Part shown: piece after piece, positions 26,988-36,109 of the stretch
How the letters are laid out: every line of letters starts with the position of its first letter
Position numbering within the stretch: position 1 is the first letter of the stretch
NCBI RefSeq assembly: GCF_001417815.1
Contig: NZ_BCFK01000035.1
Location: forward strand, 1 to 64,000
Direction of reading: 5' to 3'
Length of the DNA stretch: 64,000 nt
Source of the DNA: Bifidobacterium aesculapii
GTDB taxonomy: Bacteria; Actinomycetota; Actinomycetes; Actinomycetales; Bifidobacteriaceae
Notes under the pieces: model-generated
What the model was told of the DNA's origin: nothing
The model's input: only the letters and a program-made list of their open reading frames with translations
Database searches by the model: none
Translations under genes and position numbers: made by a program

Positions 26988-27017
26988 CCTATAGGTGTTG
27001 TTGATAGTCGATTGCAA
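26988..27017 (-). promoter_or_regulatory. Probable promoter of the reductase-VOC unit
   Basis: On the minus strand TTGCAA (complement of 27012-27017) and TATAGG (complement of 26988-26993) are separated by 18 bases and lie about 90 bases before the reductase start. The -10 is embedded in the palindrome CCTATAGG. Promoter strength would be moderate. Confidence 0.45.
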
Positions 27018-27018
27018 A

Positions 27019-27036
27019 TCCGCGGCAGACCGCGGA
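27019..27036. promoter_or_regulatory. Dyad in the divergent intergenic region
   Basis: TCCGCGG and CCGCGGA form a perfect inverted repeat around CAGA, between the divergent reductase and URO-D paralogue 2 genes and adjacent to the putative -35 of the former. It is a candidate shared operator. The rest of the 319-base gap (26900-27218) shows no gene. Confidence 0.4.
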
Positions 27037-27218
27037 TGGATAAACCGTTATAAGAAACGTGAGTAAGGAAAAGCCGGTATTTCGTTTGACATGGCTGCCG
27101 CGCATGGGCTTCCATGAGCGGGTGAACGGGACGTCCGGTGGTTTCAGGACGTATCCGAATCGAACATTCGAACAACCGAACAACCGATCATCCGATCCAG
27201 CAGTAGAAGGAGCCGACC

Positions 27219-28268
27219 ATGACGGACCGCCGCAGCGTATTCCATGACATCGTCAACCACAAGCCGACCGACGTGCCGTATCTCGTCGGCGCCTGGCAGC
27301 ACCTTGTCGGTCACGAATACGGGGCCGAGGAGTTCGCTTCCGCCTACGTCGACTTCGTCCGGCGCTGGGACTGGGACTGGGTGAAGATCAACCCGCGCGC
27401 CGTCTACTACGCGGAGGCCTGGGGCTCGAAATACGACAAGGACGACTACGCCGGCTTCGTGCTGCCCAAGCGTGTCTCCTCCGCCATCGAGACCCCGGCC
27501 GACGTGGCCGGCATCAAGGAGCTCGATCCGGAACGCAACGAATACTTCGCCGAGGCGATCGCCGCGGCCGCGCTCATCCGCCAGGGGCTTGAGGACCGCG
27601 CCGTGCTCGAAACGATCTTCTCGCCGTTGAGCGTGCTCCTGCAGATCGCCGACCTGCCGCTCTACCCGGGCGACGACTACGCGACCGGCACGCTCACCGT
27701 CAAGGAGCTCATCGACGACCAGCCCGAAGTCGCCAAGCTCGCGCTCGCCAACATCGCCCACACGCTCGCCGCCTACGCCAAGGCGCTCGTGCGTCCCGCC
27801 TCCGAAGGCGGCGCCGGGCTCGACGGCGTGTTCTACGCGGTCACCGGCACGGTGAGCGAGGACTACTTCGATGCCGCCCGTTACCAGGAGTTCTCCGCGC
27901 CCTACGACCGCATCGTCATCGACGCGGTCAAGCGCGCCAACCCGCAGGCCGTCGTGCTGCTGCACACGTGCCGCGCCGCCTCGCACCCGAACTGGTTCGA
28001 CGTGCCCGGCGTCGACGTGCTGCAGTGGGACCAGTTCCTGCCCGGCAACCCGAAGGCGGACGCCCACTACGCGGCCGTTCCGGTGGCCGGCGCCAACTTC
28101 GAGCTGTTCGCGCCCGGCGGCGACGTCGACAAGCTGCGCGACGAGCTCAAGGAGACCATCGCGCTGCGCGAAGGCAAGCCGTTCCTGCTCGCCCCCAGCT
28201 GCACCGTGCCCACGCCCGCCACCGACGAGGCGCTCGAGGCGCTCGCCGCCACGCGCGTCACCCGATAG
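27219..28268 (+). CDS. URO-D-superfamily protein with zinc-methyltransferase HxC...C motif (paralogue 2)
   Basis: A 349-residue homologue of the protein at 20259-21296. Both share RRWDWDWVKINPRAVYYAEA-type sequence near residue 50, FSPLSVLLQIADLP-type sequence, and the zinc triad, here His249-x-Cys251 (LHTCRAAS) and Cys328 (APSCTVPT), HxCx(76)C. As in paralogue 1, this argues for methyl transfer to or from a thiol rather than porphyrin decarboxylation. AGAAGGAGCCGACC precedes the ATG. It directly precedes a complete Liv-type transporter, so its substrate may be what that transporter imports. No corrinoid protein is seen nearby. Confidence 0.7.
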   Translation: MTDRRSVFHDIVNHKPTDVPYLVGAWQHLVGHEYGAEEFASAYVDFVRRWDWDWVKINPRAVYYAEAWGSKYDKDDYAGFVLPKRVSSAIETPADVAGIKELDPERNEYFAEAIAAAALIRQGLEDRAVLETIFSPLSVLLQIADLPLYPGDDYATGTLTVKELIDDQPEVAKLALANIAHTLAAYAKALVRPASEGGAGLDGVFYAVTGTVSEDYFDAARYQEFSAPYDRIVIDAVKRANPQAVVLLHTCRAASHPNWFDVPGVDVLQWDQFLPGNPKADAHYAAVPVAGANFELFAPGGDVDKLRDELKETIALREGKPFLLAPSCTVPTPATDEALEALAATRVTR

Positions 28269-28310
28269 GGCCGTGCGGCGGGAACGGCACAGCAGGAACA
28301 CAGACAGACT

Positions 28311-28329
28311 TTCCGGCCATAAGCCGGAA
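28311..28329 (+). promoter_or_regulatory. Small hairpin or operator before the livJ-type gene
   Basis: TTCCGGC and GCCGGAA are perfect complements around CATAA, between the URO-D paralogue 2 stop and the binding-protein start. It could be a weak terminator, an operator or a leader hairpin. Confidence 0.4.
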
Positions 28330-28395
28330 CATGCAGTACCACAATATCCATCCGCATCAATGCGTTCGTGATTTTCGTAAGAGAGGGGAAACATC

Positions 28396-29568
28396 ATGAA
28401 GACATCGATCATCCGCAAGGCCCTCGCGGGTCTTGTCGCCGCCGGCACGCTGCTCAGCGTGTCCGCCTGCGGCCTGCAGGGCGACGCCGCGAACTCCGGT
28501 TCCGGCTCCGACTCGGGCGACACCGTGAACATCGGCGTCATCTACCCGAAGACCGGCCAGTACGCCGAATACGGCAAGCTGTTCCAGCAGGGCTTCGACC
28601 TGGCCGTCGAGAAGGTCAACAAGGACGGCGGCGTCAAGGGCAAGAAGCTCGGTCTCAAGTACTTCGACACCCAGTCCGACGCCAAGCAGGACGCGGCCGT
28701 GGCCCCCAAGCTCGTGGCCGACAAGTCCATCATCGCCGTGGTCGGCGACTACGCCTCGCCCGCCTCCGCCGCCGCCTCGCCGACCTTCCAGCAGGCCGGC
28801 CTCGTGCACTACGGCTTCAACAACTCGGCCCCCACCTTCACCGAGACCGGCGACCACGTGTGGACGCCGCAGATCGGCCAGGACAAGTACCAGAAGGCCA
28901 ACGCTGACATCGTCGCCAAGAAGGCGAAGAAGATCTCCGTGGTCTACATCGAGAACGACTGGGGCAAGCAGGCCTACCAGTACTTCAAGGAGGAGGCCGA
29001 GAAGAACGGCACGCAGATCGTGTACGAGTCCTCCTACCTGCCCGACTCCACCGACCTGTCGCCGATCCTGATCCCGGCGCGTGACGCCAAGCCGGACGCG
29101 GTCGTCGACATCGGCTACGGCCCGGACGGCGCGCTCGTCATCAACACGCTGCGCGACAAGCTCGGCTACACCGGCCCGTACTTCGGCGGCCAGGAGACCA
29201 AGGAGTTCCTCGACCTCGCCGGCAAGAACGCCGAAGGCGCGATCATCACCGGCTCGTTCTCCGCGACCGGCACCAAGGACGCCAAGGCCCAGCAGTTCGT
29301 CAAGGACTTCAACGCCAAGTACGGCAACAACCCCGGCAACTTCGAGGTGACCGCCTACCAGGCGATCATCGACCTCGCCTACGCGGCCAACAAGACCGAA
29401 CCGACCCGCGAGGGCATCCAGAAGGGCCTGCAGACCGTGACCGACTTCCCGCTCTACCAGGGCAACGGCGGCACGTTCAAGTTCAACCTCAAGAACCGCC
29501 GCGCCGACAACATCGAGCCAATCCTGCTCATCGCGAAGGACGGCAAGTTCCAGCAGTACGAAGGCTGA
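28396..29568 (+). CDS. Branched-chain amino-acid-type ABC substrate-binding lipoprotein (LivJ family)
   Basis: A 390-residue type-1 periplasmic binding protein. The lipoprotein signal ends LLSVSACGLQG at about residue 27. The mature part begins VNIGVIYPKTGQYAEYGKLF, contains GGVKGKKLGLKYFDTQSDA and IIAVVGDYASPASAAASPTF, and ends NRRADNIEPILLIAKDGKF, a typical family pattern. GAGAGGGGAAACATC precedes the ATG. It is the head of a LivJ-LivHM-LivGF operon followed by an amidohydrolase. Liv-family proteins also bind amides, urea and aromatic or methylated compounds, so branched-chain amino acids should not be assumed. Confidence 0.9.
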   Translation: MKTSIIRKALAGLVAAGTLLSVSACGLQGDAANSGSGSDSGDTVNIGVIYPKTGQYAEYGKLFQQGFDLAVEKVNKDGGVKGKKLGLKYFDTQSDAKQDAAVAPKLVADKSIIAVVGDYASPASAAASPTFQQAGLVHYGFNNSAPTFTETGDHVWTPQIGQDKYQKANADIVAKKAKKISVVYIENDWGKQAYQYFKEEAEKNGTQIVYESSYLPDSTDLSPILIPARDAKPDAVVDIGYGPDGALVINTLRDKLGYTGPYFGGQETKEFLDLAGKNAEGAIITGSFSATGTKDAKAQQFVKDFNAKYGNNPGNFEVTAYQAIIDLAYAANKTEPTREGIQKGLQTVTDFPLYQGNGGTFKFNLKNRRADNIEPILLIAKDGKFQQYEG

Positions 29569-29588
29569 TTTCCGCGGTCTTCCCGTGT

Positions 29589-29636
29589 CCCGCCACGGCA
29601 CCGTCACGCCCTGACGCGTGGCCGTGCCGTGGCGGG
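29589..29636 (+). terminator. Stem-loop between binding protein and Liv permease genes
   Basis: CCCGCCACGGCAC and GTGCCGTGGCGGG form a perfect 13-base-pair stem with an internal smaller hairpin. As at 4075-4099, its place after the binding-protein gene suggests uneven expression within the operon. Confidence 0.7.
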
Positions 29637-29676
29637 CCGTGGGAGGGCCATCGTAGATCGAGAATAGGTAGAGACA

Positions 29677-31491
29677 ATGTTTGACGTACTTTTCGCCGGA
29701 GTGATCCATGGCAGCGCCTACGCGCTGGTCGCGGTCGGCATGTCGCTGATCTTCGGCGTCACCAACGTGGCCAACTTCGCCCAGGGATCCATCGTCGCGG
29801 TCGGCATGATGACCGCATGGTGGCTCGGCACCACCGCAGGCTGGGGCATCGTGCCCACATTCATCGCCGTGATCGTGGTCACCGGCCTGCTCGGCCTCGT
29901 CATGAACGTGGCCGTCATCGCGCCGCTCGAAGGGCGCAAGCCCATTGCCGCGCTGCTCGCCACCATCGGCGTCGGCCAGGTGCTCGACAACGGCCTGCAG
30001 ATGATCTTCGGGCCGCAGACCCGCCCCTTCCCGAAGCTGCTGCCCACCTACAACCTCCAATTCGCCGGCGTCCGCTTCGGCACCTCCGACGTGGTGATGG
30101 TCATTCTCGCCATCGTCTCCATGCTCGGCCTGTGGGCGTTCCTCAAATACGGCAAGTCCGGCCAGGCGATCCGCTCCACCTCGCAGGATCCGGAGGCCGC
30201 ATTGCAGATGGGCATCCCCGTGAAGACCATCCGCAACCTGTCCTTCGTGATCGGCTCCGTGCTCGCAGGCGTCTCCGGCATCTTCGTCGGCCTGTTCAAC
30301 GCCAACATCAACCCGATGAACGGTGGCACCATCGGCATGACCGCGTTCGTCGCGGCCACCATCGGCGGTCTCGGCTCCATCCCGGGCGCCGTGGTCGGTG
30401 GCCTCGTGCTCGGCGTCGTCGAGGCGTTTGGCATCTCACTGTTCGGCGACGGCGCGCACGACCTCATCACGTTCGGCGCGCTGCTCATCATCCTTATCCT
30501 CAAGCCGCAGGGCCTGCTCGGGCCGAAGAACGACGTCAAGTCCGAACCGCTCACCGGCACGTTCCTCGGCGGCGGACGCCCCATCGAACTGCCGTGGTGG
30601 GGCAACCTCATCGGCGCCGTCGCGCTGCTCGCCACCCCGTTCTTCTTCTCCGACTACCTCGCCGGCGTGGGCACGCAGGTCGCCATCTACGCGATCGCCG
30701 CCGTCGGCCTGACCATGATCTCCGGCTCCGCGGGCCAGACGATCCTCGGCATGGCTGGACCGTTCGCGGTCGGCGCCTACGCCTCCGCGTTGCTCACCAC
30801 CCAGGCGCACTGGCCGTTCCTCGCCGCCCTCCTCGCGGCCGGCGTCATCGCCGCCGTCGCCGCCAGCATCCTCACGTTCCCCGTGTGGAAGCTGTCCGGC
30901 CACTACGTCGCGATCGCCACCATCGGCGTGGGCGCCGTCATGGTCGCCATCATCCGTCTCGCCGAGCCCATCACCAAGGGTTCGCTCGGCATCCAGGGCA
31001 TCCCGTTCCCCAAGGTGTTCGGCTTCACCCTGTACACGCAGCAGATGATGTACCTGCTCGACATCATCGTGCTCCTGCTCACGCTCGTCGTCGTCACCCG
31101 CCTGCGCTCCACGCATCTGGGCCGCGTGTTCGAGGCCGTCGGCTCCGACCGCGAAGCCTCCGAGGCGCTGAGCATCCGCACCGGCGCATACAAGGCGCTC
31201 GCCTACGCGCTGGCCACGTTCTTCGCCGGCCTCGCGGGCTCCCTGCTCGCCCACCAGTACACGTACATCGACCCGACCATCTTCAACTCGAACATGTCGA
31301 TCCTGATCCTGACGATCATCGTGCTCGGCGGCATGAACTCGCCGATCGGCGCGCTCATCGGCTCCGTGATCCTCATCGGGGCGCCCGAGCTGCTGCGTTT
31401 CGCCACCGACGCGCGCATTCTCCTGTACGGCGTGCTGCTCGTCCTCGTCATCCTGTTCCGTCCGCAGGGCCTGTTCGCCCGGAAAGCCTGA
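29677..31491 (+). CDS. Fused LivH-LivM-type ABC permease
   Basis: A 604-residue membrane protein equal to two permeases in one chain. The first about 295 residues are LivH-like (VAVGMSLIFGVTNVANFAQG, GGLGSIPGAVVGGLVLGVVE). The remainder is LivM-like (LTMISGSAGQTILGMAGPFA, FEAVGSDREASEALSIRTG, LTIIVLGGMNSPIGALIGS). About 15 hydrophobic segments can be seen. GGTAGAGACA is a weak ribosome site before ATG, consistent with lower synthesis than the binding protein. It forms the channel for the ligand of the upstream lipoprotein. Confidence 0.92.
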   Translation: MFDVLFAGVIHGSAYALVAVGMSLIFGVTNVANFAQGSIVAVGMMTAWWLGTTAGWGIVPTFIAVIVVTGLLGLVMNVAVIAPLEGRKPIAALLATIGVGQVLDNGLQMIFGPQTRPFPKLLPTYNLQFAGVRFGTSDVVMVILAIVSMLGLWAFLKYGKSGQAIRSTSQDPEAALQMGIPVKTIRNLSFVIGSVLAGVSGIFVGLFNANINPMNGGTIGMTAFVAATIGGLGSIPGAVVGGLVLGVVEAFGISLFGDGAHDLITFGALLIILILKPQGLLGPKNDVKSEPLTGTFLGGGRPIELPWWGNLIGAVALLATPFFFSDYLAGVGTQVAIYAIAAVGLTMISGSAGQTILGMAGPFAVGAYASALLTTQAHWPFLAALLAAGVIAAVAASILTFPVWKLSGHYVAIATIGVGAVMVAIIRLAEPITKGSLGIQGIPFPKVFGFTLYTQQMMYLLDIIVLLLTLVVVTRLRSTHLGRVFEAVGSDREASEALSIRTGAYKALAYALATFFAGLAGSLLAHQYTYIDPTIFNSNMSILILTIIVLGGMNSPIGALIGSVILIGAPELLRFATDARILLYGVLLVLVILFRPQGLFARKA

Positions 31492-31500
31492 GTGCCAGCC

Positions 31501-33357
31501 ATGACCGAAAACACCACCGTGGCCGCAAACATCGCCGAAGAGCCGTTCTCCACCGTCGACGCCCTCACCGGCATCGACATCACCAACGAGCGCCTCACCG
31601 ACACGGCCGCGCTCGCCGAATACGCGGAGAAGCACCGCAAGGCCGTGCTCGACGCGCCCGTCGTACTGCGTGTGCGCGACCTCGACAAGTCGTTCGAGGG
31701 ACTGCACGCGGTGAACAAGGTCTCCTTCGACCTGCACCGCGGCGAAGTCATCTCCATCATCGGGCCCAACGGCTCCGGCAAGTCGACCACCATCAACCTG
31801 ATCTCCGGGTTCCTCGAACCGGATTCCGGCATCATCGACCTTGACGACGAGCCGGTCGCCGGCTACCCGTCGTCCGAAATGTCCGAACGCGGCGTGGCGC
31901 GCACGTTCCAGAACGGCCGCGTGTTCGGCGCGCTCACCGTCGACGAGAACATCAACCTCGGCTACCACAAGCGCCTGCGCGCCGCCCGCCCGTTCAAGAA
32001 CCTGCAGCGCTACCCGATCGTGCGATGGCTGCCGTTGCTGGCCGAAACCGGCGTGGCGCTCATCCCCGGGCCGAAGGCGCGCAAGGAGGCCAAGGAGGTC
32101 GATATCCGCGTCGGCCGCGAGATCGACCGTTTCCGCGAACGTCTCGGCAACCGCCGCAACGACTACGCGTACACGCTCTCCTACGCGAACCGCCGCCGCA
32201 CCGAAATCGCACGCGCCCACATCAGCGAGCCGAAGCTGCTGCTCCTCGACGAGCCCACGGCCGGCATGAACCAGTCCGAGACGGCCGAAGTGCTCCAACA
32301 GCTGCAATACCTCAAGGCGCAAGGGCACACGATCCTGCTCGTCGAGCACAAGATCGAACTCGTCACCGCACTGTCCGACCGCGTCATCGCGATGGACGGC
32401 GGCCGCATCATCGCCGAGGGCGCGCCGGACGACGTGCGCAACGCGCCGCAGGTCGTCGAGGCGTACCTCGGCAAACGCCGCGAGATCAACCACACGCGCG
32501 TCTCCGGGCAGAGCAACGTGCTCGCCATGCAGAACGCCATCGAATCCGACGACGCCTCCGGGCCTCTCGCCACGGTGGAGGAGCAAGACGCCGACCTCGA
32601 ACAGGACAAGAGCGAAGCCGTCAAGGCCGACAAGTCCGCCCTGCTCGCGCTCGACGACGTCAACGTGTTCTACGGGCAGGTGCACGCGCTGCAGAACGTG
32701 TCCATCCGCGTGCCGAAAGGCGCCATCGTCTCGCTGCTCGGCGGCAACGCGTCCGGCAAATCCACGACGATGAAGACGATCCTCGGCATCAACCATCCGA
32801 AGACCGGCTCGCTGTGGTACGAGGGACAGGACATCACGAAACTGTCCACGCGCAAACGCGTCGAGACCGGCATCGCGGCCGTGCCCGAGGCCCGCCGCGT
32901 GTTCCCGCAGATGACCGTCGAGGAGAACCTGCTCTCCGGCGCCTACACGCGGCACGACAGGGGCGGCATCGCCACCGACCTGGAGGCCATGTACGAGCGG
33001 TTCCCGCGTCTGAAGGAACGCCGCACGCAGCAGGCCGGCACCATGTCCGGCGGCGAACAGCAGATGCTCGCGTTCGCCCGCGCGCTGATGAGCAAACCGA
33101 AGATCATCTGCATGGACGAACCCACGATGGGCCTGTCGCCCAAACTCGTCGAGGACGTGCTCGAGCAGATCGCCAGACTGCGCGACGAACTCGGCGTCTC
33201 CGTGCTCATGGTCGAACAGCAGGCAGAACTGGCGTTGTCCATCGCCGATTACGGCTACGTGCTGCAGAACGGGCGCATCCGCCTGCACGGCAAGGCGTCC
33301 GACCTGCTCGGCAACGAGAAAGTGCAGGAAGCGTACCTGGGAGGGGCGAAACAGTGA
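31501..33357 (+). CDS. Fused LivG-LivF-type ABC ATPase
   Basis: A 618-residue protein with two ABC ATPase domains. The first has GPNGSGKSTTINLISGFL, RTFQNGRVFGALTVDENI and LLLLDEPTAGMNQSE (LivG-like). The second has GGNASGKSTTMKTILGI, VPEARRVFPQMTVEENLLSG, MSGGEQQMLAFARAL and ICMDEPTMGLSPKLVEDV (LivF-like). About 50 residues in front of the first domain are not conserved. A GTG three codons upstream abuts the permease stop and is an alternative start. The last four bases overlap the amidohydrolase start (GTGA), so that enzyme is translationally coupled to the transporter. Confidence 0.9.
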   Translation: MTENTTVAANIAEEPFSTVDALTGIDITNERLTDTAALAEYAEKHRKAVLDAPVVLRVRDLDKSFEGLHAVNKVSFDLHRGEVISIIGPNGSGKSTTINLISGFLEPDSGIIDLDDEPVAGYPSSEMSERGVARTFQNGRVFGALTVDENINLGYHKRLRAARPFKNLQRYPIVRWLPLLAETGVALIPGPKARKEAKEVDIRVGREIDRFRERLGNRRNDYAYTLSYANRRRTEIARAHISEPKLLLLDEPTAGMNQSETAEVLQQLQYLKAQGHTILLVEHKIELVTALSDRVIAMDGGRIIAEGAPDDVRNAPQVVEAYLGKRREINHTRVSGQSNVLAMQNAIESDDASGPLATVEEQDADLEQDKSEAVKADKSALLALDDVNVFYGQVHALQNVSIRVPKGAIVSLLGGNASGKSTTMKTILGINHPKTGSLWYEGQDITKLSTRKRVETGIAAVPEARRVFPQMTVEENLLSGAYTRHDRGGIATDLEAMYERFPRLKERRTQQAGTMSGGEQQMLAFARALMSKPKIICMDEPTMGLSPKLVEDVLEQIARLRDELGVSVLMVEQQAELALSIADYGYVLQNGRIRLHGKASDLLGNEKVQEAYLGGAKQ

Positions 33358-34589
33358 CCGCAACGACCGCAACGACCGCAACGAACGCGCAGCCGCTGGA
33401 GTCCGAACTGCTCGAGCATTACCGCTGGTTCCACCGCCACCCCGAACCCTCCTACGAGGAGTTCGCCACCACGGCGCGACTGCGCGGCATCCTCGAGTCG
33501 CACGGCATCGAGATTCTCGACTCGGGATTGAAGACCGGGCTCGTGGCCGTGGTGCGCGGCGCGCTTCCCGGGCCGGTCGTGGCCATCCGCGGCGACATCG
33601 ACGGACTGCCCATCACCGAGAACACCGGACTGCCGTACGCCTCCGAGAACGAGGGGCTCATGCATGGCTGCGGCCACGACTTCAACATGACGGTGGCGGT
33701 CGGCGCCGCCATCCTGCTGCAGGAACGCCGCGACACGTTGCACGGCACCGTCAAGGTCATCCTGCAGCCGGCCGAGGAGGGCAAAGCCACCAAGGAACGC
33801 CCCACCGGAGCCGTGCAGGTGCTCGACACGGGCGTGCTCGACGATGTGCAGGCGTTCTTCGGCACGCACGACTGGCCCGGCGAGACCGGCGCCATCTCCA
33901 TCCGCGAAGGCGGCCTGACCGGCGCGGTCGACAAATTCCAGGCGACCATCCACGGCTCGGGGTCGCATGCCGCCGAACCACAGCACGGCGTCGACCCGAT
34001 CACCGTGCTCGGCGCCGTATTGCAGGGACTGCAGGCGGTGACCGCGCGCAACCTCGACCCGGTCAACCCGCGAGTGCTGTCCGTCACGCACGTGGAGGCG
34101 GGCAGCACGTGGAACGTGATCCCGTCCACCGCGTTCCTCGAAGGCACCGTGCGCACCACCGAACCGGCCGACCGCGAAGCGGCCAAGGATCGGGCGGTCG
34201 CCATCATCGAACGCACTGCGGAGGCATACGGTGCCACCGCCGAAGTGAGCTGGTTCTTCGGTTCGCCCTCCGTCGTCAACGATCCGGCGTGGTCGCGGTT
34301 CGGCCGCCGCGTCGCCGGGGACGAAGGCATCGCCGTAACCGAAGACCGCCCGCAGCTCGGCGGCGAGGACTTCTCCTACTATCTGCAACGGGTTCCCGGT
34401 CTGTTCGTGCACGTCGGCGCCGGCGACGCCGGAGCCTCGCACACGCCCACGTTCCGCCCCGACCCGGCGGCCATCTGGCCCGGCGTGCGGTTCCTCGCAG
34501 CGTTGGCGGCACGCGCCACCGAGGAATGGGACACGGTTTCCCCCGAGATATCACACGAGATATCACCCGAAACGGCGAAACGCGCCTGA
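33354..34589 (+). CDS. M20-family amidohydrolase (hippurate/N-acyl-amino-acid hydrolase type)
   Basis: A 411-residue cytosolic metalloamidase. It opens HYRWFHRHPEPSYEEF, has AIRGDIDGLPITE, the metal-ligand motif MHGCGHD, catalytic LQPAEEGK, GTHDWPGE and, near the end, GASHTPTFRP. These supply the Cys/His/Glu/His/His ligands of the M20D subfamily, which releases amino acids from N-acyl or IAA-amino-acid conjugates. The GTG start is four bases inside the preceding ATPase gene with GAGGGGCGAA upstream. Being part of the Liv-type operon, it probably processes the imported compound, which would then be an N-acylated or amide-linked amino acid. The tail carries a duplicated GAGATATCAC. Confidence 0.88.
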   Translation: MTATTATTATNAQPLESELLEHYRWFHRHPEPSYEEFATTARLRGILESHGIEILDSGLKTGLVAVVRGALPGPVVAIRGDIDGLPITENTGLPYASENEGLMHGCGHDFNMTVAVGAAILLQERRDTLHGTVKVILQPAEEGKATKERPTGAVQVLDTGVLDDVQAFFGTHDWPGETGAISIREGGLTGAVDKFQATIHGSGSHAAEPQHGVDPITVLGAVLQGLQAVTARNLDPVNPRVLSVTHVEAGSTWNVIPSTAFLEGTVRTTEPADREAAKDRAVAIIERTAEAYGATAEVSWFFGSPSVVNDPAWSRFGRRVAGDEGIAVTEDRPQLGGEDFSYYLQRVPGLFVHVGAGDAGASHTPTFRPDPAAIWPGVRFLAALAARATEEWDTVSPEISHEISPETAKRA

Positions 34590-34718
34590 GCCGGCTTGCG
34601 CCCGGCGTATCAGCTATGCCGATACCGCACGATAACCAGCACCTGTACCACGGGGCACGTGTCGCACGTGCCCCGTTCCTACACTGTTGACCAAATACGG
34701 ACTCCAAAGGGGAATATC

Positions 34719-36014
34719 ATGACGCAAGCCTTCGCGACAGCGGCCATCCATGCCGGCTACGACCGGTTCCAGCACGACGATGCGGTAAGCACGCCCATCT
34801 ACGCCTCCGCAGCGTTCGACATGGAAAGCGCCGTGCGCGGCGACGCGCTGGCCGCGGGGGAGACCACTGGATTCTCGTATTCGCGCGTGGCCAACCCCAC
34901 CGTCGACGCGCTCGAGCGCCGCATCGCCGCGCTCGAGGGCGGCGTCGGCGCGGTCGCCGTGGCCTCCGGCATGGCGGCCGTCTCGTTCGCTCTGCTGTGC
35001 GCCGCCGAAGAGGGCGGTCGCATCATCTCCCCCTCGAACCTGTACGGCGCGTCCGTCGACGCGATGGAAAGTTTCTTCCCGCACTTCGGCGTGCACACCG
35101 ATTTCGTGAAGAACATCAACGACCTTGACGAGGTCGCCTCGAAGATCGGTCCGGACACGCGCGCCATCTTCGCCGAATCCGTGGCGAACCCCTCCACCGA
35201 GATCACCGATCTCGAACCATTGGCGAAGCTCGCGCACGAGCACGGTCTGCCGCTCATCGTCGACAACACCGTGCCGACGCCCTACCTGCTGCGCCCCATC
35301 GAATTCGGTGCGGACATTGTCGTGCACTCCACCACGAAGGGCATCACCGGGCATGGCAACGCGATCGGCGGTGTGGTGGTGGACGCCGGCAGGTTCGACT
35401 GGGCGAACGGCCGGTTCCCGCATTTCACCGCGAACGAGCAGGTCATCAGCGACGAGCGCGGCGGCGTGGAGCACAGCTTCGCCGAACGGTTCGGCAACGA
35501 GGCGTTCATCCGCCGCGTGCGCATCAAGTACCTGCGCACGTTCGGCGCGGTGCCCAGCCCGTTCAACGCGTACCTGTCGCTCGTCGGCTTGGAGACGCTG
35601 CCGCAGCGCGTGGCACGCGAGGTCGAGACCGCCACCGCGGTCGCCAGGCACCTGACGCGCGCGCCGCATGTCGTCAAGGTCAATTATTCCGGACTCGGCA
35701 ACACGCCCCAGTTCGATCTGCTGCCGAAATACCTGCCGAAGGGCGTCGGCACGATCCTGTCATTCCTCGTCGACGGCGACGAAAGCAACGTGCGCCGCAT
35801 CCTCGACGGCACGAAGGTCTTCTCCTACGTGCCGAACATCGGCGACGCGCGTTCGCTCATCGTCGACCCTGCGCGCATCACGCATCGCGAGGTGCCGGCC
35901 GAGTACCGTCTCGCCGCGGGCGTGACGGACAACCTCATCCGCCTGTCCATCGGACTGGAGGATGCGGACGACCTCATCGCCGACCTCGATCAGGCCATCG
36001 CCGGCGCGTACTGA
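34719..36014 (+). CDS. Cys/Met-metabolism PLP enzyme (O-acetylhomoserine sulfhydrylase / methionine gamma-lyase type)
   Basis: A 431-residue fold-type-I PLP enzyme. Family marks in order: TAAIHAGYD at the start, FSYSRVANPTVDALERRIAAL, VASGMAAVSFALL, FAESVANPSTEI, VDNTVPTPYLLRP and the PLP-lysine motif VVHSTTKGITGHG. The length and the NPTVDALERRIAALE segment favour O-acetylhomoserine (thiol)-lyase, which makes homocysteine from sulfide or methionine from methanethiol. The ATG follows AAAGGGGAATATC. It lies 130 bases after the amidohydrolase. In this neighbourhood it could supply homocysteine as methyl acceptor for the URO-D-like proteins or recycle a released thiol. Confidence 0.85.
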   Translation: MTQAFATAAIHAGYDRFQHDDAVSTPIYASAAFDMESAVRGDALAAGETTGFSYSRVANPTVDALERRIAALEGGVGAVAVASGMAAVSFALLCAAEEGGRIISPSNLYGASVDAMESFFPHFGVHTDFVKNINDLDEVASKIGPDTRAIFAESVANPSTEITDLEPLAKLAHEHGLPLIVDNTVPTPYLLRPIEFGADIVVHSTTKGITGHGNAIGGVVVDAGRFDWANGRFPHFTANEQVISDERGGVEHSFAERFGNEAFIRRVRIKYLRTFGAVPSPFNAYLSLVGLETLPQRVAREVETATAVARHLTRAPHVVKVNYSGLGNTPQFDLLPKYLPKGVGTILSFLVDGDESNVRRILDGTKVFSYVPNIGDARSLIVDPARITHREVPAEYRLAAGVTDNLIRLSIGLEDADDLIADLDQAIAGAY

Positions 36015-36109
36015 CGCCCGCATGCCGTGCGCGGGGCCGCCTCCGCGCGTACAGTAGGCGTACGGTAGGTGAACGCGACGAGATGGACAACAGGGGGAGT
36101 GCGGCGAAC

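Noticed and set aside
30436-33381. Very long minus-strand open frame antisense to the Liv permease and ATPase genes
   Set aside because: It is the antisense shadow of GC-rich codons; the plus strand has full, motif-perfect ABC proteins and the minus frame shows only Val/Arg/Asp/Gly-rich composition.
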